From Ottelia alismoides (taxonomy: Eukaryota; Streptophyta; Magnoliopsida; Alismatales; Hydrocharitaceae), in NCBI GenBank assembly GCA_037367405.1, contig JAZKJV010000156.1, positions 1,178,001 to 1,242,000 of the forward strand: a DNA stretch of 64,000 bases, in the 5' to 3' direction. The position numbers and the translations under genes are program-made. The notes beneath the pieces are model-generated. The model saw only the letters and a list, made by a program, of their open reading frames with translations. It was not told where the DNA came from and ran no database searches. This document shows positions 11,779-21,639 of the stretch, in pieces (positions within the stretch are counted from its first letter, which is position 1; each line of letters starts with the position of its first letter).

Positions 11779-11785
11779 TATTTAA
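11779..11785 (+). promoter_or_regulatory. TATA box of element B 5' LTR
   Basis: TATTTAA within CCAACCCTATTTAAGAATC in a GC-rich promoter. The same word is at 20091-20097 in the 3' LTR. It sits about 190 bases after the G-box cluster. Confidence 0.65.
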
Positions 11786-12333
11786 GAATCGCCGCCGCCT
11801 CCTTCATTCGCCATCCGCCGATACCGCACGTCAACTAGCTCCGGGGTGACAGACCGGAGCTCCATCTTCCCCGGCGAGATCCGACGTCCTACCCGACGTC
11901 GCTGCAGCCCACGACACCTCTTCTCCGCCGCACCTGCCTTCGCTCCGCCTCGGCGTCGAGCCCACTACGATATCTTCTTCTACTCCGACCTTCATCGGCG
12001 ACAACGGAGATCCCCCGTTCACCTCCGCCGCCATCTTCGTCCACGACATGGCAACAACGACCGCCCTACGACCTTCATCTCAGACAGACGCCTCCGCCCT
12101 CGCCTCGTCTTCACCGAGCCAGCCGAAGACCACCGCTCCCGCTTCGTCGTCACCGGCCTCGGCCCAGCATCATCCCCGACAACTCCCCGCTCCGCCTTGG
12201 GCCGCCTGCACCTACGAGGCCCCAGATCTTCGACACGCTCTTCACCGCCCCGCTGTTCTGCCACCGGAGCTCCGCCCAGACACCAGGCTCCGATCCCCCT
12301 TCGCCGGCCGGGCTCGAAGCCCGAGACCCTCCT

Positions 12334-12476
12334 CACGTGCGTCGCACGTGAGTGAGGGGACGTCAGCACCCAGCCCCCGGGTCACGTGCCTAGCACGTGA
12401 CCACGGGGCCATTTGCACACAGCCCCTCGGAGGTTCCTCTAATTGCGCGCGTGTCCAACCTTCCAAGGGGCACGTG
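12334..12476 (+). promoter_or_regulatory. second CACGTG cluster in element B 5' LTR, downstream of the TATA box
   Basis: CACGTG cores at 12334, 12345, 12383, 12394 and 12471, arranged as two back-to-back pairs (TCACGTGCGTCGCACGTGA and GTCACGTGCCTAGCACGTGA) plus one single. Each pair is an inverted repeat that could also fold in RNA. The arrangement is kept in the 3' LTR near 20648-20790. Confidence 0.45.
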
Positions 12477-13319
12477 CGTGGCTCGTGCCTCCTTGGCAAT
12501 TTTGCAACATCAGCCCTCTGATTATTGGTAATTGCAAACAAGTCCCCCACTGCAGTTTACTTTATTTCTTTTATTTATTATATTTGCATCTGGACCCCTG
12601 TGTTCCCCCTCAGTCTTGAACACTTTATCTTATTTTATTATCAAAAAATAGCATGATTTTGGTTAGTTAATTCTCTACACTTTGACATGTTGTGGACAAT
12701 TTTGTGATTGACGGTTAATTAATAAACAATTATTTTGTGGAAAAGTGCATATTTTACCCATTTCTTGCTCTGAATTTCATACGTGACTAACCGTTGCTCT
12801 AAAAATCCCCGAAAAATCACATATTGTAGAGATAATTATTCTTAACATTGTGCCCAAAAAGATTTGCATTTGCATGCATATTTTATCCTGTAAAAATCAT
12901 TTAGCACATTTTAGTATTTAATTTTTAATAGGTATTAAACCCCACATTTTTGAGGTTTAGGATTTTTCTGAGATCCATCACCTAGTGGTAGATCTCAGAT
13001 AATTTTGATCCTTGAAAATAAGTAGGTTTGCTATTTATTAAAATTAAATATTAAAAATCATTTGACTTGCATTTAAAATTCCAAAAAAAAAGACCACCTC
13101 GAAAACCGAACACGAACTTTGATAGACTTAATTCTAGGTTGTTCCTTTGCCTCCTTGTGATTGACCTTGGGACTTGCCCAAGTAAAATAAACAAAAACCA
13201 CGATATTAAAAATTGAATAAATCATTTGTGGTATTTTCTTGATCGTTTCCGATTGCCGCCTACAACGCACAACACGATAAAAACAACTCCTTAAAAGCAG
13301 CATTTCCGGACTCGTCAGA

Positions 13320-13337
13320 TGACGCCGTTGCCGGGGA
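13320..13337 (+). other. Element B primer-binding site (tRNA-Asp)
   Basis: TGACGCCGTTGCCGGGGA, two bases after the LTR end. 17 of 18 bases match the complement of the plant tRNA-Asp 3' end, the same primer as in A and E. Confidence 0.92.
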
Positions 13338-14536
13338 GGCAAACGGCTTAGATTTTTGTCTAAATTTTTTTTTTCGGTTTTCCGCATTCGGGTAGTCTGA
13401 CCCCCGAATTTTTCATTGTAAATTTCATTTTTCCTGCAATTTATTTTTCAGCCTTTATTTTTTCATATATTTTTGAGTCACTCTCTTACATTTTCTCTCT
13501 TATTTTTTCTTGCGAGGTACCTTGTATGTGGAGCGGTTTTCAATAACCGACGCAACTTCACCAAAAATCGCAATTAATTTAAGATCGAGTTGAGTCGTGA
13601 GAGAGAGTAGAGTCTAGGTTTTTAATTTCTGCACTTTTAATTTCTGCTCATTTATAGCGGTGTCCGTTTGGACTCTCGCGTGTGTAAAAGACCTCTAAAC
13701 TTTATTCTGTGGTGTGTCGTGGCCTGTTTCACTCTCCGGCGAGGGTGGGGCCCGACTTGAGTGGCGATTAGGATAGACCTGCACATACAACTCTCAGAGC
13801 ATTTATATTTTTTGCTTGTGCTCGTAGGATCTTAAGCCACACTTCACTTTAATTGAGACGCATGTAGATCGTTCAACTTAGCCAAATTTAAATCAATTCT
13901 TCCCGCTAATAGAACTTTCTGTTTAGGTGTGGTTTTTCCATCGATTTGCACATCATATAGAATAATTTTTAAATTCTGTCTAGCATCCCACATGGAGATT
14001 GCGAGGATTCACTGTAAGTCTTCTAACTGAGCATTCATCATAGTTTTCCGCGTGCATCGGCTTTTCTCGAATTCCTCCCTCTTGTTTTATAACATAACTT
14101 TAAAGGAAATTGGGACTGGACGGTAGATGTGTATCTGTGCTCATCTAATTTCTCAGTGATCACCTCATTAAAATCGGGACTGCTAAATATATCTGATCTC
14201 AAATAACCCATAAAATCAAGAATTTCTGCGGGAGAGCAACCCCGACATTGTTTGATTTATCTTGCAGCGAGGAGAGAGACGCACACTAGGATAGAGCCCA
14301 GCTCCAAACCTAACAGCTCGTTTAAACGGCTTGCAAGACTTGAATTCTCACCAATTTAAAATTGACAAGAAAATTGGTCGATCTCTTACGGCTTCATTGT
14401 GTGAGTTGGTGAACCCAGGGTTGATTTGTGTTTGTATTGGTGTGTGTGAACCGATATCAAAGATCAATAGCCGCACGTTTGACAAAATTTTTATCCCATA
14501 CAATCATCTCTCTCATCTCTTGATTTTAATCTCATC
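13338..14536 (+). other. Element B untranslated leader with blocks shared with A and E
   Basis: No coding region. Shared blocks: GTTTTCCGCGTGCATCGG near 14043; 14228-14305, GGGAGAGCAACCCC, ATTGTTTGATTTATC, GAGAGAGACGCACACTAGG and TAGAGCC; and 14345-14435, AATTGACAAGAAAATTGGTC ... GTGAACCCAGGGTTGATTTG. Spacing between blocks is about the same as in A and E, although the sequence between them differs. This is what one expects if B must keep cis signals recognised by the partner's Gag and RT (inference). Confidence 0.75.
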
Positions 14537-17089
14537 ATGGAAATTTTTCCAAATTTCAGATCCAACCCATCATTTCTCTCAACTCCTTCAAAAATGACCG
14601 AACACCACTATGAAAACAAATCTATGTCGGTTTGGCCCAAATCCACTACTTCCTCTTCGTTTAATCCTCCAACATTTGCGGGAAGCTTTCAACCGCAGAT
14701 GACTTCGACCTCATTAAATCCTTTCTTAAATCATCCAACCACACCATCTTGGACTGAACCGTCTTATTCTCACTCTCTCGCCAATGAAACATTTCAAGAT
14801 CAAAATCTCTTTAAATCCCAAGACTGGCAGAGAACCCAAACCCAGATGGAAAGACACGCGCTTAATGATCATCATCGTTGGATTGACCATGACAGACCCC
14901 TTGTCAGACATGATACTCATACAGAGGACTGGACTAAACTCCTAGACACATATAAACCCTGTATGCTGACTCCACAATATCAAGAGCTGACCAAACATGA
15001 TCAAAGAACCGAACTCTACTCAGATCAAATACACATGCCTATACCATATGAGCAACCTCCTTCCATAAATTTTGAGGAGAAATTTTCAAGAAATGATCAT
15101 ATAATGGATATTGCAAGAAATTCTCCTCTCCACACGTACAGAAAAATGGAAGACGGAATCATTGAACAAAATCCGAGTGCTCCCATGATTGATCATGAAC
15201 AAAATTGTGAGGATAATGTTTCGAGGATAAAAACAAGATTTGAATTGATGGAGGACAAATTTCAAAAATTTGCCGACCGAGTAATCTCATTCTATGGTGG
15301 ATCGGGTGTAAAACTAAATGAGGAAATGATTGAATCCCATGATAAAAATTTTGAGGATATTCAAAGACCTAGGGATGACTCTAATATCAAAACTTCTGCT
15401 CATTATTCCCCTAGGAATGACTGTGCCTCTGATCCATACCCTGAACATCTACGCCCCTTCTCATCTATGGACGACACCACATCGCCACACCACACAGAAA
15501 ATACAAAAAAATTTGAAAATCCAGAAAATCTCATAAAAATTGAATCTGAAGAAGATCTGAGGAATTTGGATCCTGCTTTACGGGAAGCACTGGAAAAATA
15601 CTTGATTTTTGAACTTCCCATTATAAAGGCCATTGAACACTTCCCTGACCTTAAGAAATTTCTAATGGACAGATTAATCGTCAAAAAGACAGGAAGGATA
15701 AGAACAAAAACTGAAAGACATATCTTGTCAATGGCCTCCTCCTTGGTATCGAGGAGAAAAACCAAGAGTCGCATAGTGAAGCGGTTGCCCAGATTTGACT
15801 GTGAAATCAAAGACACAATTTTCACACATGCTCGTATTGATGATGATTCACCGATCAATATCCTCCCGACCTCTGTATTTCAGGAACTCAAACTCGGACC
15901 GATTCGGAAGATACGAGAGATTGTACAACTAGCGGACCGATCGATAAAAAGGCCGAGAGGAACCATTTCTGTCATCATGATATTCCAAGGTGCTCCGCTC
16001 AAGGTAGAATTCACGATCATTGATATTGAGCATCAAGGAGAATTCACCCAGTCTCCAATCATTCTCGGAAAACCATTCTTGGCATTGGCCAAGGCGAGTA
16101 TCGATTGTGAGACTCGGGAAATAAATTTTACGGCATTGGAATCACTACGATCTGATACAGTCTTTGAGGAAGCACGATTTTCTGAGGTAACCCATGAAGT
16201 CCCCAACAACCGCAACCATGAAATGGTAGAAGAGCCCTACCCCGCTTCTACACCTGAGATTGCGTTTGTTAATGAGACTATTGGTTTAGAGACTCTCCCC
16301 GATATCTCAATTCCCGTAGATTTCAACATAGACAAATCCTTCTACTACGATCCTGAGACATTTGCATGGTCGCACCCTGGAGCAACCTATTCTGATTATC
16401 TTAACCAAATCCTCCCAAATCAAGAGTGCACCAACATTCAGGAAACAAAGAACGAACACGTAGCCCGAACACCGACCAAGGAAAAGAATTTTAATGGCTA
16501 CTCATCTGGATACTCAAGTGAACCGACATCTTCACGAAACAAGAAAAAGAAAGTCACCTTTGATCTTTCGGAAGAGGAATCGGTTGATGATCCCTCATCA
16601 GGTCCGGAAAAGGTAGTCTACATAAGCGAAGTCTGTTCGGCATCCCTAAAGCCATATCTTCGCAAGGATCCAAAATTTGATTCTCATTGGACAACTCCCG
16701 TTCCTAATTATTACTCATCCAAAGCTGATGCTCCTACCTTTCACAAGTACACTGGAATTATTTCTTATGAGCTGACTGAGACTGGAGCATCTGAATATTC
16801 ATCTGAGGACAAATCGACTGATCTTAAAAAGGAACGAAGCTTGAGGAAACAATTAAAGAAACAAAAAGACATGAATATTTGGAGTATGTCCACTTTCAAA
16901 TACTATTCCTCTGAGGATAACTCTGATGATGGATATCTTTCATCCGACTCAAACACTTCGTCCACTATTCATCAGGAATTTTCTGAGGATGACACTGATA
17001 ATAGTTGGGAATCATATGCCTCATCTCCGACTCATCATTACGATCTCCCACCGCAGGCTCACAAGAAGATCAGCCGTAAACCGCCTTAA
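14537..17089 (+). CDS. Element B intact 850-codon ORF: retropepsin-like fold without catalytic DSG; no gag core, no pol
   Basis: Single uninterrupted frame; a second possible start is MTEHHYENK, 20 codons in. Residues 1-230 are polar and unlike any gag in this window. Near residues 230-260 is a helical FELMEDKFQKFADRV. Residues 330-390 (ESEEDLRNLDPALREALEKY onward) are charged and helical. Residues 410-530 align with the Athila protease: HARIDDDSPINILPTSVFQEL, LADRSIKRPRG and SPIILGKPFLALAKA. The family motif LDSGSS is replaced by IDDDSP, so the catalytic Gly is missing and activity is doubtful. Beyond 530 the tail is acidic and Ser-rich, with KKKKVTFDLSEEES and repeats of YSSED. The frame looks maintained although no enzyme function is evident. 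A role in particle assembly or RNA binding is only a guess. Confidence 0.85.
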   Translation: MEIFPNFRSNPSFLSTPSKMTEHHYENKSMSVWPKSTTSSSFNPPTFAGSFQPQMTSTSLNPFLNHPTTPSWTEPSYSHSLANETFQDQNLFKSQDWQRTQTQMERHALNDHHRWIDHDRPLVRHDTHTEDWTKLLDTYKPCMLTPQYQELTKHDQRTELYSDQIHMPIPYEQPPSINFEEKFSRNDHIMDIARNSPLHTYRKMEDGIIEQNPSAPMIDHEQNCEDNVSRIKTRFELMEDKFQKFADRVISFYGGSGVKLNEEMIESHDKNFEDIQRPRDDSNIKTSAHYSPRNDCASDPYPEHLRPFSSMDDTTSPHHTENTKKFENPENLIKIESEEDLRNLDPALREALEKYLIFELPIIKAIEHFPDLKKFLMDRLIVKKTGRIRTKTERHILSMASSLVSRRKTKSRIVKRLPRFDCEIKDTIFTHARIDDDSPINILPTSVFQELKLGPIRKIREIVQLADRSIKRPRGTISVIMIFQGAPLKVEFTIIDIEHQGEFTQSPIILGKPFLALAKASIDCETREINFTALESLRSDTVFEEARFSEVTHEVPNNRNHEMVEEPYPASTPEIAFVNETIGLETLPDISIPVDFNIDKSFYYDPETFAWSHPGATYSDYLNQILPNQECTNIQETKNEHVARTPTKEKNFNGYSSGYSSEPTSSRNKKKKVTFDLSEEESVDDPSSGPEKVVYISEVCSASLKPYLRKDPKFDSHWTTPVPNYYSSKADAPTFHKYTGIISYELTETGASEYSSEDKSTDLKKERSLRKQLKKQKDMNIWSMSTFKYYSSEDNSDDGYLSSDSNTSSTIHQEFSEDDTDNSWESYASSPTHHYDLPPQAHKKISRKPP

Positions 17090-17144
17090 TCATCGGCTAC
17101 CCACCCTCCCTACCGACCACATCGGTCTCCTTGTATAGCTTCTT

Positions 17145-17400
17145 CCTATACTTAGGCCAAGGCCTAAGTATAGGGGGGGACCGATGCCATCTGTATATTC
17201 CATTTCCCATATCATACTCTTCCAGATCGACTCGCTTCCACCCTTCTTCTATACTTAGACTGACCAGAGCCTAAGTATAGGGGGAACCGCTACCCACCTA
17301 TAGATACCCTCCTCATTCACATACCCTGACCACTTCATTTCTTTTTCTTTTCTTTTCCGCCCCTCTTCTATACTTAGACTATTCACAGTCTAAGTATAGG
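17145..17400 (+). repeat. three PPT-containing hairpins of element B
   Basis: Hairpin 1, 17145-17174: perfect 14-bp stem CCTATACTTAGGCC, two-base loop. Hairpin 2, 17249-17280: 10-bp stem, 12-base loop. Hairpin 3, 17368-17399: 13-bp stem, six-base loop. Each 3' arm is CTAAGTATAG followed by GGGG or more, identical to the core of the polypurine tract at 18828. Loops and stem extensions differ while pairing is kept, for example GGCC/GGCC in 1 and GACT/AGTC in 3. Confidence 0.85.
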
Positions 17401-17440
17401 GGGGCGATTTTTGTAAATCTTGTTCTTTTTCACCCTCTTA

Positions 17441-17552
17441 CGCTTAGCCCGAGCTATGTCTTCTTTACGCTTCTTGTGCTTTGAGGACACAACACTCGCT
17501 AAGTATAGGGGGGTCTGTATATATACTTTGTATATATTTTAGCCATACCTCG
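17441..17552 (+). repeat. conserved long hairpin and alternative partner, element B
   Basis: Arm 1, GCTTAGCCCGAGCTATGTCTTC from 17442, can pair with GAGGACACAACACTCGCTAAG ending about 17503, directly followed by a fourth TATAGGGGGG motif. Downstream, CATACCTCG at 17544-17552 is an alternative partner for CGAGCTATG of arm 1, with one mismatch in B. The layout is the same in A, C and E. Confidence 0.55.
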
Positions 17553-18827
17553 TACTTTCGCGTAAGTCTATATATATTTACGGGGTGGGTTTTTCTTAAA
17601 AATTAAAAAGAAAAAAAAACAAAAACAAAAACAAAAAAAATGTTTTTTTCCACTAACACTGACCTTGCCCAAAATTTTTGAAAAATGGCTTCTTATTCAT
17701 TCAAAAACAAAAAAAATTCAAAAAAAAAAATTCACAAATAACAAAAAATGTGTCTGCATTTCACATACTCGCATTTCATCAAGCATCGCATTTGCATATG
17801 TGAAAAGTCTTTGGGTTCTGAACCGAGTTATGAGCCGAAACCGAGAGTGGTCTGAACTTAACCTTAATCCACCTAATTTTCAGAGGAACTTCACCGAGAA
17901 ATAGGATTTTAGAGTCTTCAGGTCGTTGACTTAATTCTTTGAGTTCCACATGACAATGTACAGCGTTTGACTCTTAGTGTCTAACCTGGTCTCTTCATTC
18001 TGGGTACAACTCTGGAACAAGGAATTAATTTGTACTCTCGCACTATGCACTTAGCTCAACTCAAACGGGATGTTGGAAGACTGTGTAAGTTTCTTTTCTA
18101 GTAGCGTGGAAATCTAAAGACCGGAGGACGGGTTGAAATAAATCTTCGGAAAAGGGATGGACGACTGGGCACAATTTTTTCTAAGACCCCAAAAAATGTA
18201 CGGAAACAAAAGATTCTATATCCGTAGGGGCACAACAAGATCCAAGCAGAACCACCAAAAATTCCAAATACAAAGAAGCAACTACCAAATAAAATCTGAC
18301 CAAAAAGGTCCAAGCTTCCAGAAACCTGCAGATCTTGGTGGAGACTCGGCTACACTGGCCATCTTCACAAGGAGAGGTGACTACACTGGCCACCCTCCAG
18401 TTCTTTTCTCATTCTTCTATCTTCTCCCCCCAATTCGATTGTGAACACAACGCGACAGACCTTAGAAGGAAATACCTGACTCCCCGAGGACGAGTTATTG
18501 GAGAGGAGGCTTGCGCGGTAGTCCGGCATTCTGGGTGGGAAGAGCTAAAATATTTCACACACAAGAGTCGGTTATTCAATGTTCAAAGAGTATACTTTGG
18601 GAAGATGATTGATCTAAGATGACTTCTGAGCCGAAACTGTAGCAATGATGTGTAGAACTTGAGGGCTGTTGATTTTAAAATCCTAAGTCTCACAGAAGTT
18701 CCGACACACAAATAATCCAAAGGTTGAGTTTAGGTTCACTTTCACCTTCATCTCATGGTCTTGGTTTGGAACCCAATCTCATTTCACCTCATGGCATTTC
18801 TTTTTGATGCTCAGGGACGAGCATGGT

Positions 18828-18842
18828 TTAAGTATAGGGGGA
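18828..18842 (+). other. Element B polypurine tract
   Basis: TTAAGTATAGGGGGA abuts the 3' LTR start (TGATGAAT at 18843). It primes plus-strand DNA synthesis. The core is the same as in the upstream hairpins. Confidence 0.88.
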
Positions 18843-21634
18843 TGATGAATCTCGTATTCATCACTCTAAATCTCATCTATTAAGCTCAAATCCCTTAAAA
18901 TCAACAGCATTCTAGCATCTATTTTGCATAATTAGCATTCATGCATGTTTCCATAAGAATTGCATTTTAGCACAAAAATCTGCACAAAATAAGAAGCCAA
19001 AAATCCAAGCCAAAATGACCTGTAAATAAGCCTAACTTCCCGGATTTTTAACACATTCATGCTAACTCCGAATAACTCAAAACCACTTCCACTGTGTACA
19101 TATCACTAACAAGAATAAAGGAAAAATACAAAAAAATAACTAACCCAAATAAGTGGACCAAAAACCCAAACCCTAATTTCAGGATTTTCGGACTAAAAGC
19201 CACATATCTTCTCCATCCAATGTCCAATTTAATCCTACTCACTTTTGAACTAATGTGCATTCAATTACCTTCAAAACAAGACCAAGTTCAAGTGAATCGG
19301 AGCTCATATGTGAAAGTTGGGTTTTGGGCCTCTTTTGTACATTGTATATTTCCGCGGTTTTGACCTTGTATTTTATGTATATATTTTCTTAATCAATAAA
19401 AATCCAAAAAAAATTAGAATTAAGTGTCTTTTATTTATCTTTGATTTTTCCATATTTTTCCGGATTTTTATATTGTTTAAAAATGACATAAAAATTATAA
19501 AACCCAAAAATCAAGGTATTCTATGTACATAGAATACCCCAAAAATTCACTTTGTGCAAATGATCGAGTTTGGCTTTGATGTCTTCATGAAAGTTGTAGA
19601 TCTCATCGATACGAGCAACTTTCGTGAAGAAACTTTTTCGATCCGAGGTCGTTTACTATTTATTTTCGATTTTACAAGATAATTATTTTCTGAATTTTCT
19701 GGTGCTGACACGTGGCAGCACCTGGTGCCGCCACGTGTCAGCCATTTTTGGCACTTTTATATATTCGTTTTATAAAAAAAAAATTAAATACGAAGCACGT
19801 GCGTCGCACGTGCCTCCCCAGGCACGTGCTCCGCACGTGCCTCCACCGGTCCCCATCTCGCTGCCACGTGGCGCAACGGACACCGTCCGATCACGCGCGA
19901 TCGGACGGCGCCTGTGCGTCGTCCTCCTCCGCCCCCTTTCCCAAAAATCGCCGCCCGCGATTTTCTCCTCCATCGTCGCCGCGCATCTCGCGGCCAAATC
20001 TCGCCGCCCTCCCCCGCGTATCCTCCTGATCCCCAATCAGATCAATCCCGCCGTCAACCCACCTTCCATCTCCGAACGAGACCCCAACCCTATTTAAGAA
20101 TCGCCGCCGCCTCCTTCATTCGCCATCCGCCGATACTGCACGTCAACTAGCTCCGGGGTGACAGACCGGAGCTCCATCTTCCCCGGCGAGATCCGACGTC
20201 CTACCCGACGTCGCTGCAGCCCACGGCACCTCTTCTCCGCCGCACCTGCCTTCGCTCCGCCTCGGCGTCGAGCCCACTACGATATCTTCTTCTACTCCGA
20301 CCTTCATCGCCAACAACGGAGATCCCCCGTTCACCTCCGCCGCCATCTTCGTCCACGACATCGGCAACAACGACCGCCCTACGACCTTCATCTCAAACAG
20401 ACGCCTCCGCCCTCGCCTCGTCTTCACCGAGCCAGCCGACGACCACCGCTCCCGCTTCGTCGTCACTGGCCTCGGCCCAGCATCATCCCCGACAACTCCC
20501 CGCTCCGCCTTGGGCCGCCTGCACCTACGAGGCCCCAGATCTTCGACACGCTCTTCACCGCCCCGCTGTTCTGCCACCGGAGCTCCGCCCAGACACCAGG
20601 CTCCGATCCCCCTTCGCCGGCCGGGCTCGAAGCCCGAGACCCTCCTCACGTGCGTCGCACGTGAGTGAGGGGACGTCAGCACCCAGCCCCCGGGTCACGT
20701 GCCTAGCACGTGACCACGGGGCCATTTGCACACAGCCCCTCGGAGGTTCCTCTAATTGCGCGCGTGTCCAACCTTCCAAGGGGCACGTGCGTGGCTCGTG
20801 CCTCCTTGGCAATTTTGCAACATCAGCCCTCTGGTTATTGGTAATTGCAAACAAGTCCCCCACTGCAGTTTACTTTATTTCTTTTATTTATTATATTTGC
20901 ATCTGGACCCCTGTGTTCCCCCTCAGTCTTGAACACTTTATCTACATTATTTTATTATCAAAAAATAGCATGATGTTGGTTAGTTAATTCTCTACACTTT
21001 GACATGTTGTGGACAATTTTGTGATTGACGGTTAATTAATAAACAATTATTTTGTGGAAAAGTGCATATTTTACCCATTTCTTGCTCTGAATTTCATACG
21101 TGACTAACCGTTGCTCTAAAAATCCCCGAAAAATCACATATTGTAGAGATAATTATTCTTAACATTGTGCCCAAAAAGATTTGCATTTGCATGCATATTT
21201 TATCCTGTAAAAATCATTTAGCACATTTTAGTATTTAATTTTTAATAGGTATTAAACCCCACATTTTTGAGGTTTAGGATTTTTCTGAGATCCATCACCT
21301 AGTGGTAGATCTCAGATAATTTTGATCCTTGAAAATAAGTAGGTTTGCTATTTATTAAAATTAAATATTAAAAATCATTTGACTTGCATTTAAAATTCCA
21401 AAAAAAAAGACCACCTCGAAAACCGAACACGAACTTTGATAGACTTAATTCTAGGTTGTTCCTTTGCCTCCTTGTGATCGACCTTGGGACTTGCCCAAGT
21501 AAAATAAACAAAAACCACGATATTAAAAATTGAATAAATCATTTGTGGTATTTTCTTGATCGTTTCCGATTGCCGCCTACAACGCACAACACGATAAAAA
21601 CAACTCCTTAAAAGCAGCATTTCCGGACTCGTCA
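18843..21634 (+). repeat. Element B 3' LTR (2792 bp)
   Basis: Near-identical to 10533-13317, with short indels such as four extra bases in TTATCTACATTATTTT near 20940. TATA box at 20091-20097. Ends GGACTCGTCA at 21634, followed by GATAC. Confidence 0.95.
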
Positions 21635-21639
21635 GATAC
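21635..21639. repeat. target-site duplication of element B, right copy (GATAC)
   Basis: Exact copy of 10528-10532. Reading across the empty site restores the element A sequence ...GATACAGATCCCTC, matching element E's ...GATGCAGATCCCTTG. Confidence 0.95.

Larger units (their letters stand above)
10533..13317 (+). repeat. Element B 5' LTR (2785 bp)
   Basis: Begins TGATGAAT-CTCGT-ATTCATCA and ends GGACTCGTCA. Layout: AT-rich U3 start; the block around 10990-11020 also found in LTRs S and F3; a GC-rich section 11395-12500 with a TATA box at 11779 and twelve CACGTG cores; then AT-rich U5-side sequence. The long GC-rich frames (11846-12355, 12019-12369, 12242-12550) repeat in the 3' LTR simply because it is a duplicate. 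I do not treat them as genes. Confidence 0.95.
17090..18827 (+). other. Element B 3' non-coding region with stem-loops
   Basis: No sense gene. It contains three CTATACTTAG/CTAAGTATAG hairpins (17145-17400), a longer conserved hairpin near 17441-17510, AT-rich sequence 17520-17720, and blocks shared with A, C and E: CTTAATTCTTTGAGT near 17930, and TTCCGACACA...AATAATCCAAAG near 18700. The minus strand of 18098-18313 retains a decayed relative of the antisense frame seen in A and E. Confidence 0.75.
10533..21634 (+). mobile_element. Element B: young non-autonomous Athila-related LTR retrotransposon
   Basis: 11,102 bp, intact at both ends: LTRs 10533-13317 and 18843-21634, tRNA-Asp PBS, one long intact frame, 3' stem-loops, polypurine tract and TSD GATAC. 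It lacks RT, RNase H and integrase, so it must be moved by another element's enzymes. Its leader and 3' region share blocks with the gag-pol elements A, C and E. About 26 substitutions plus several short indels counted by eye across the LTR pair give roughly 1% divergence. At a commonly used grass rate of 1.3e-8 per site per year, that is a few hundred thousand years. Confidence 0.93.

Noticed and set aside
11846..12550. long frames in the GC-rich part of the B LTR (and copies at 20143-20863)
   Set aside because: They repeat only because LTRs are duplicates. Both strands are open, composition is Pro/Arg/Ala-rich, and indels between the two LTRs break the frames.
17145..17400. CRISPR-like array
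   Set aside because: Repeats are hairpins with unequal spacing in a plant retrotransposon 3' region; no spacers or cas genes.
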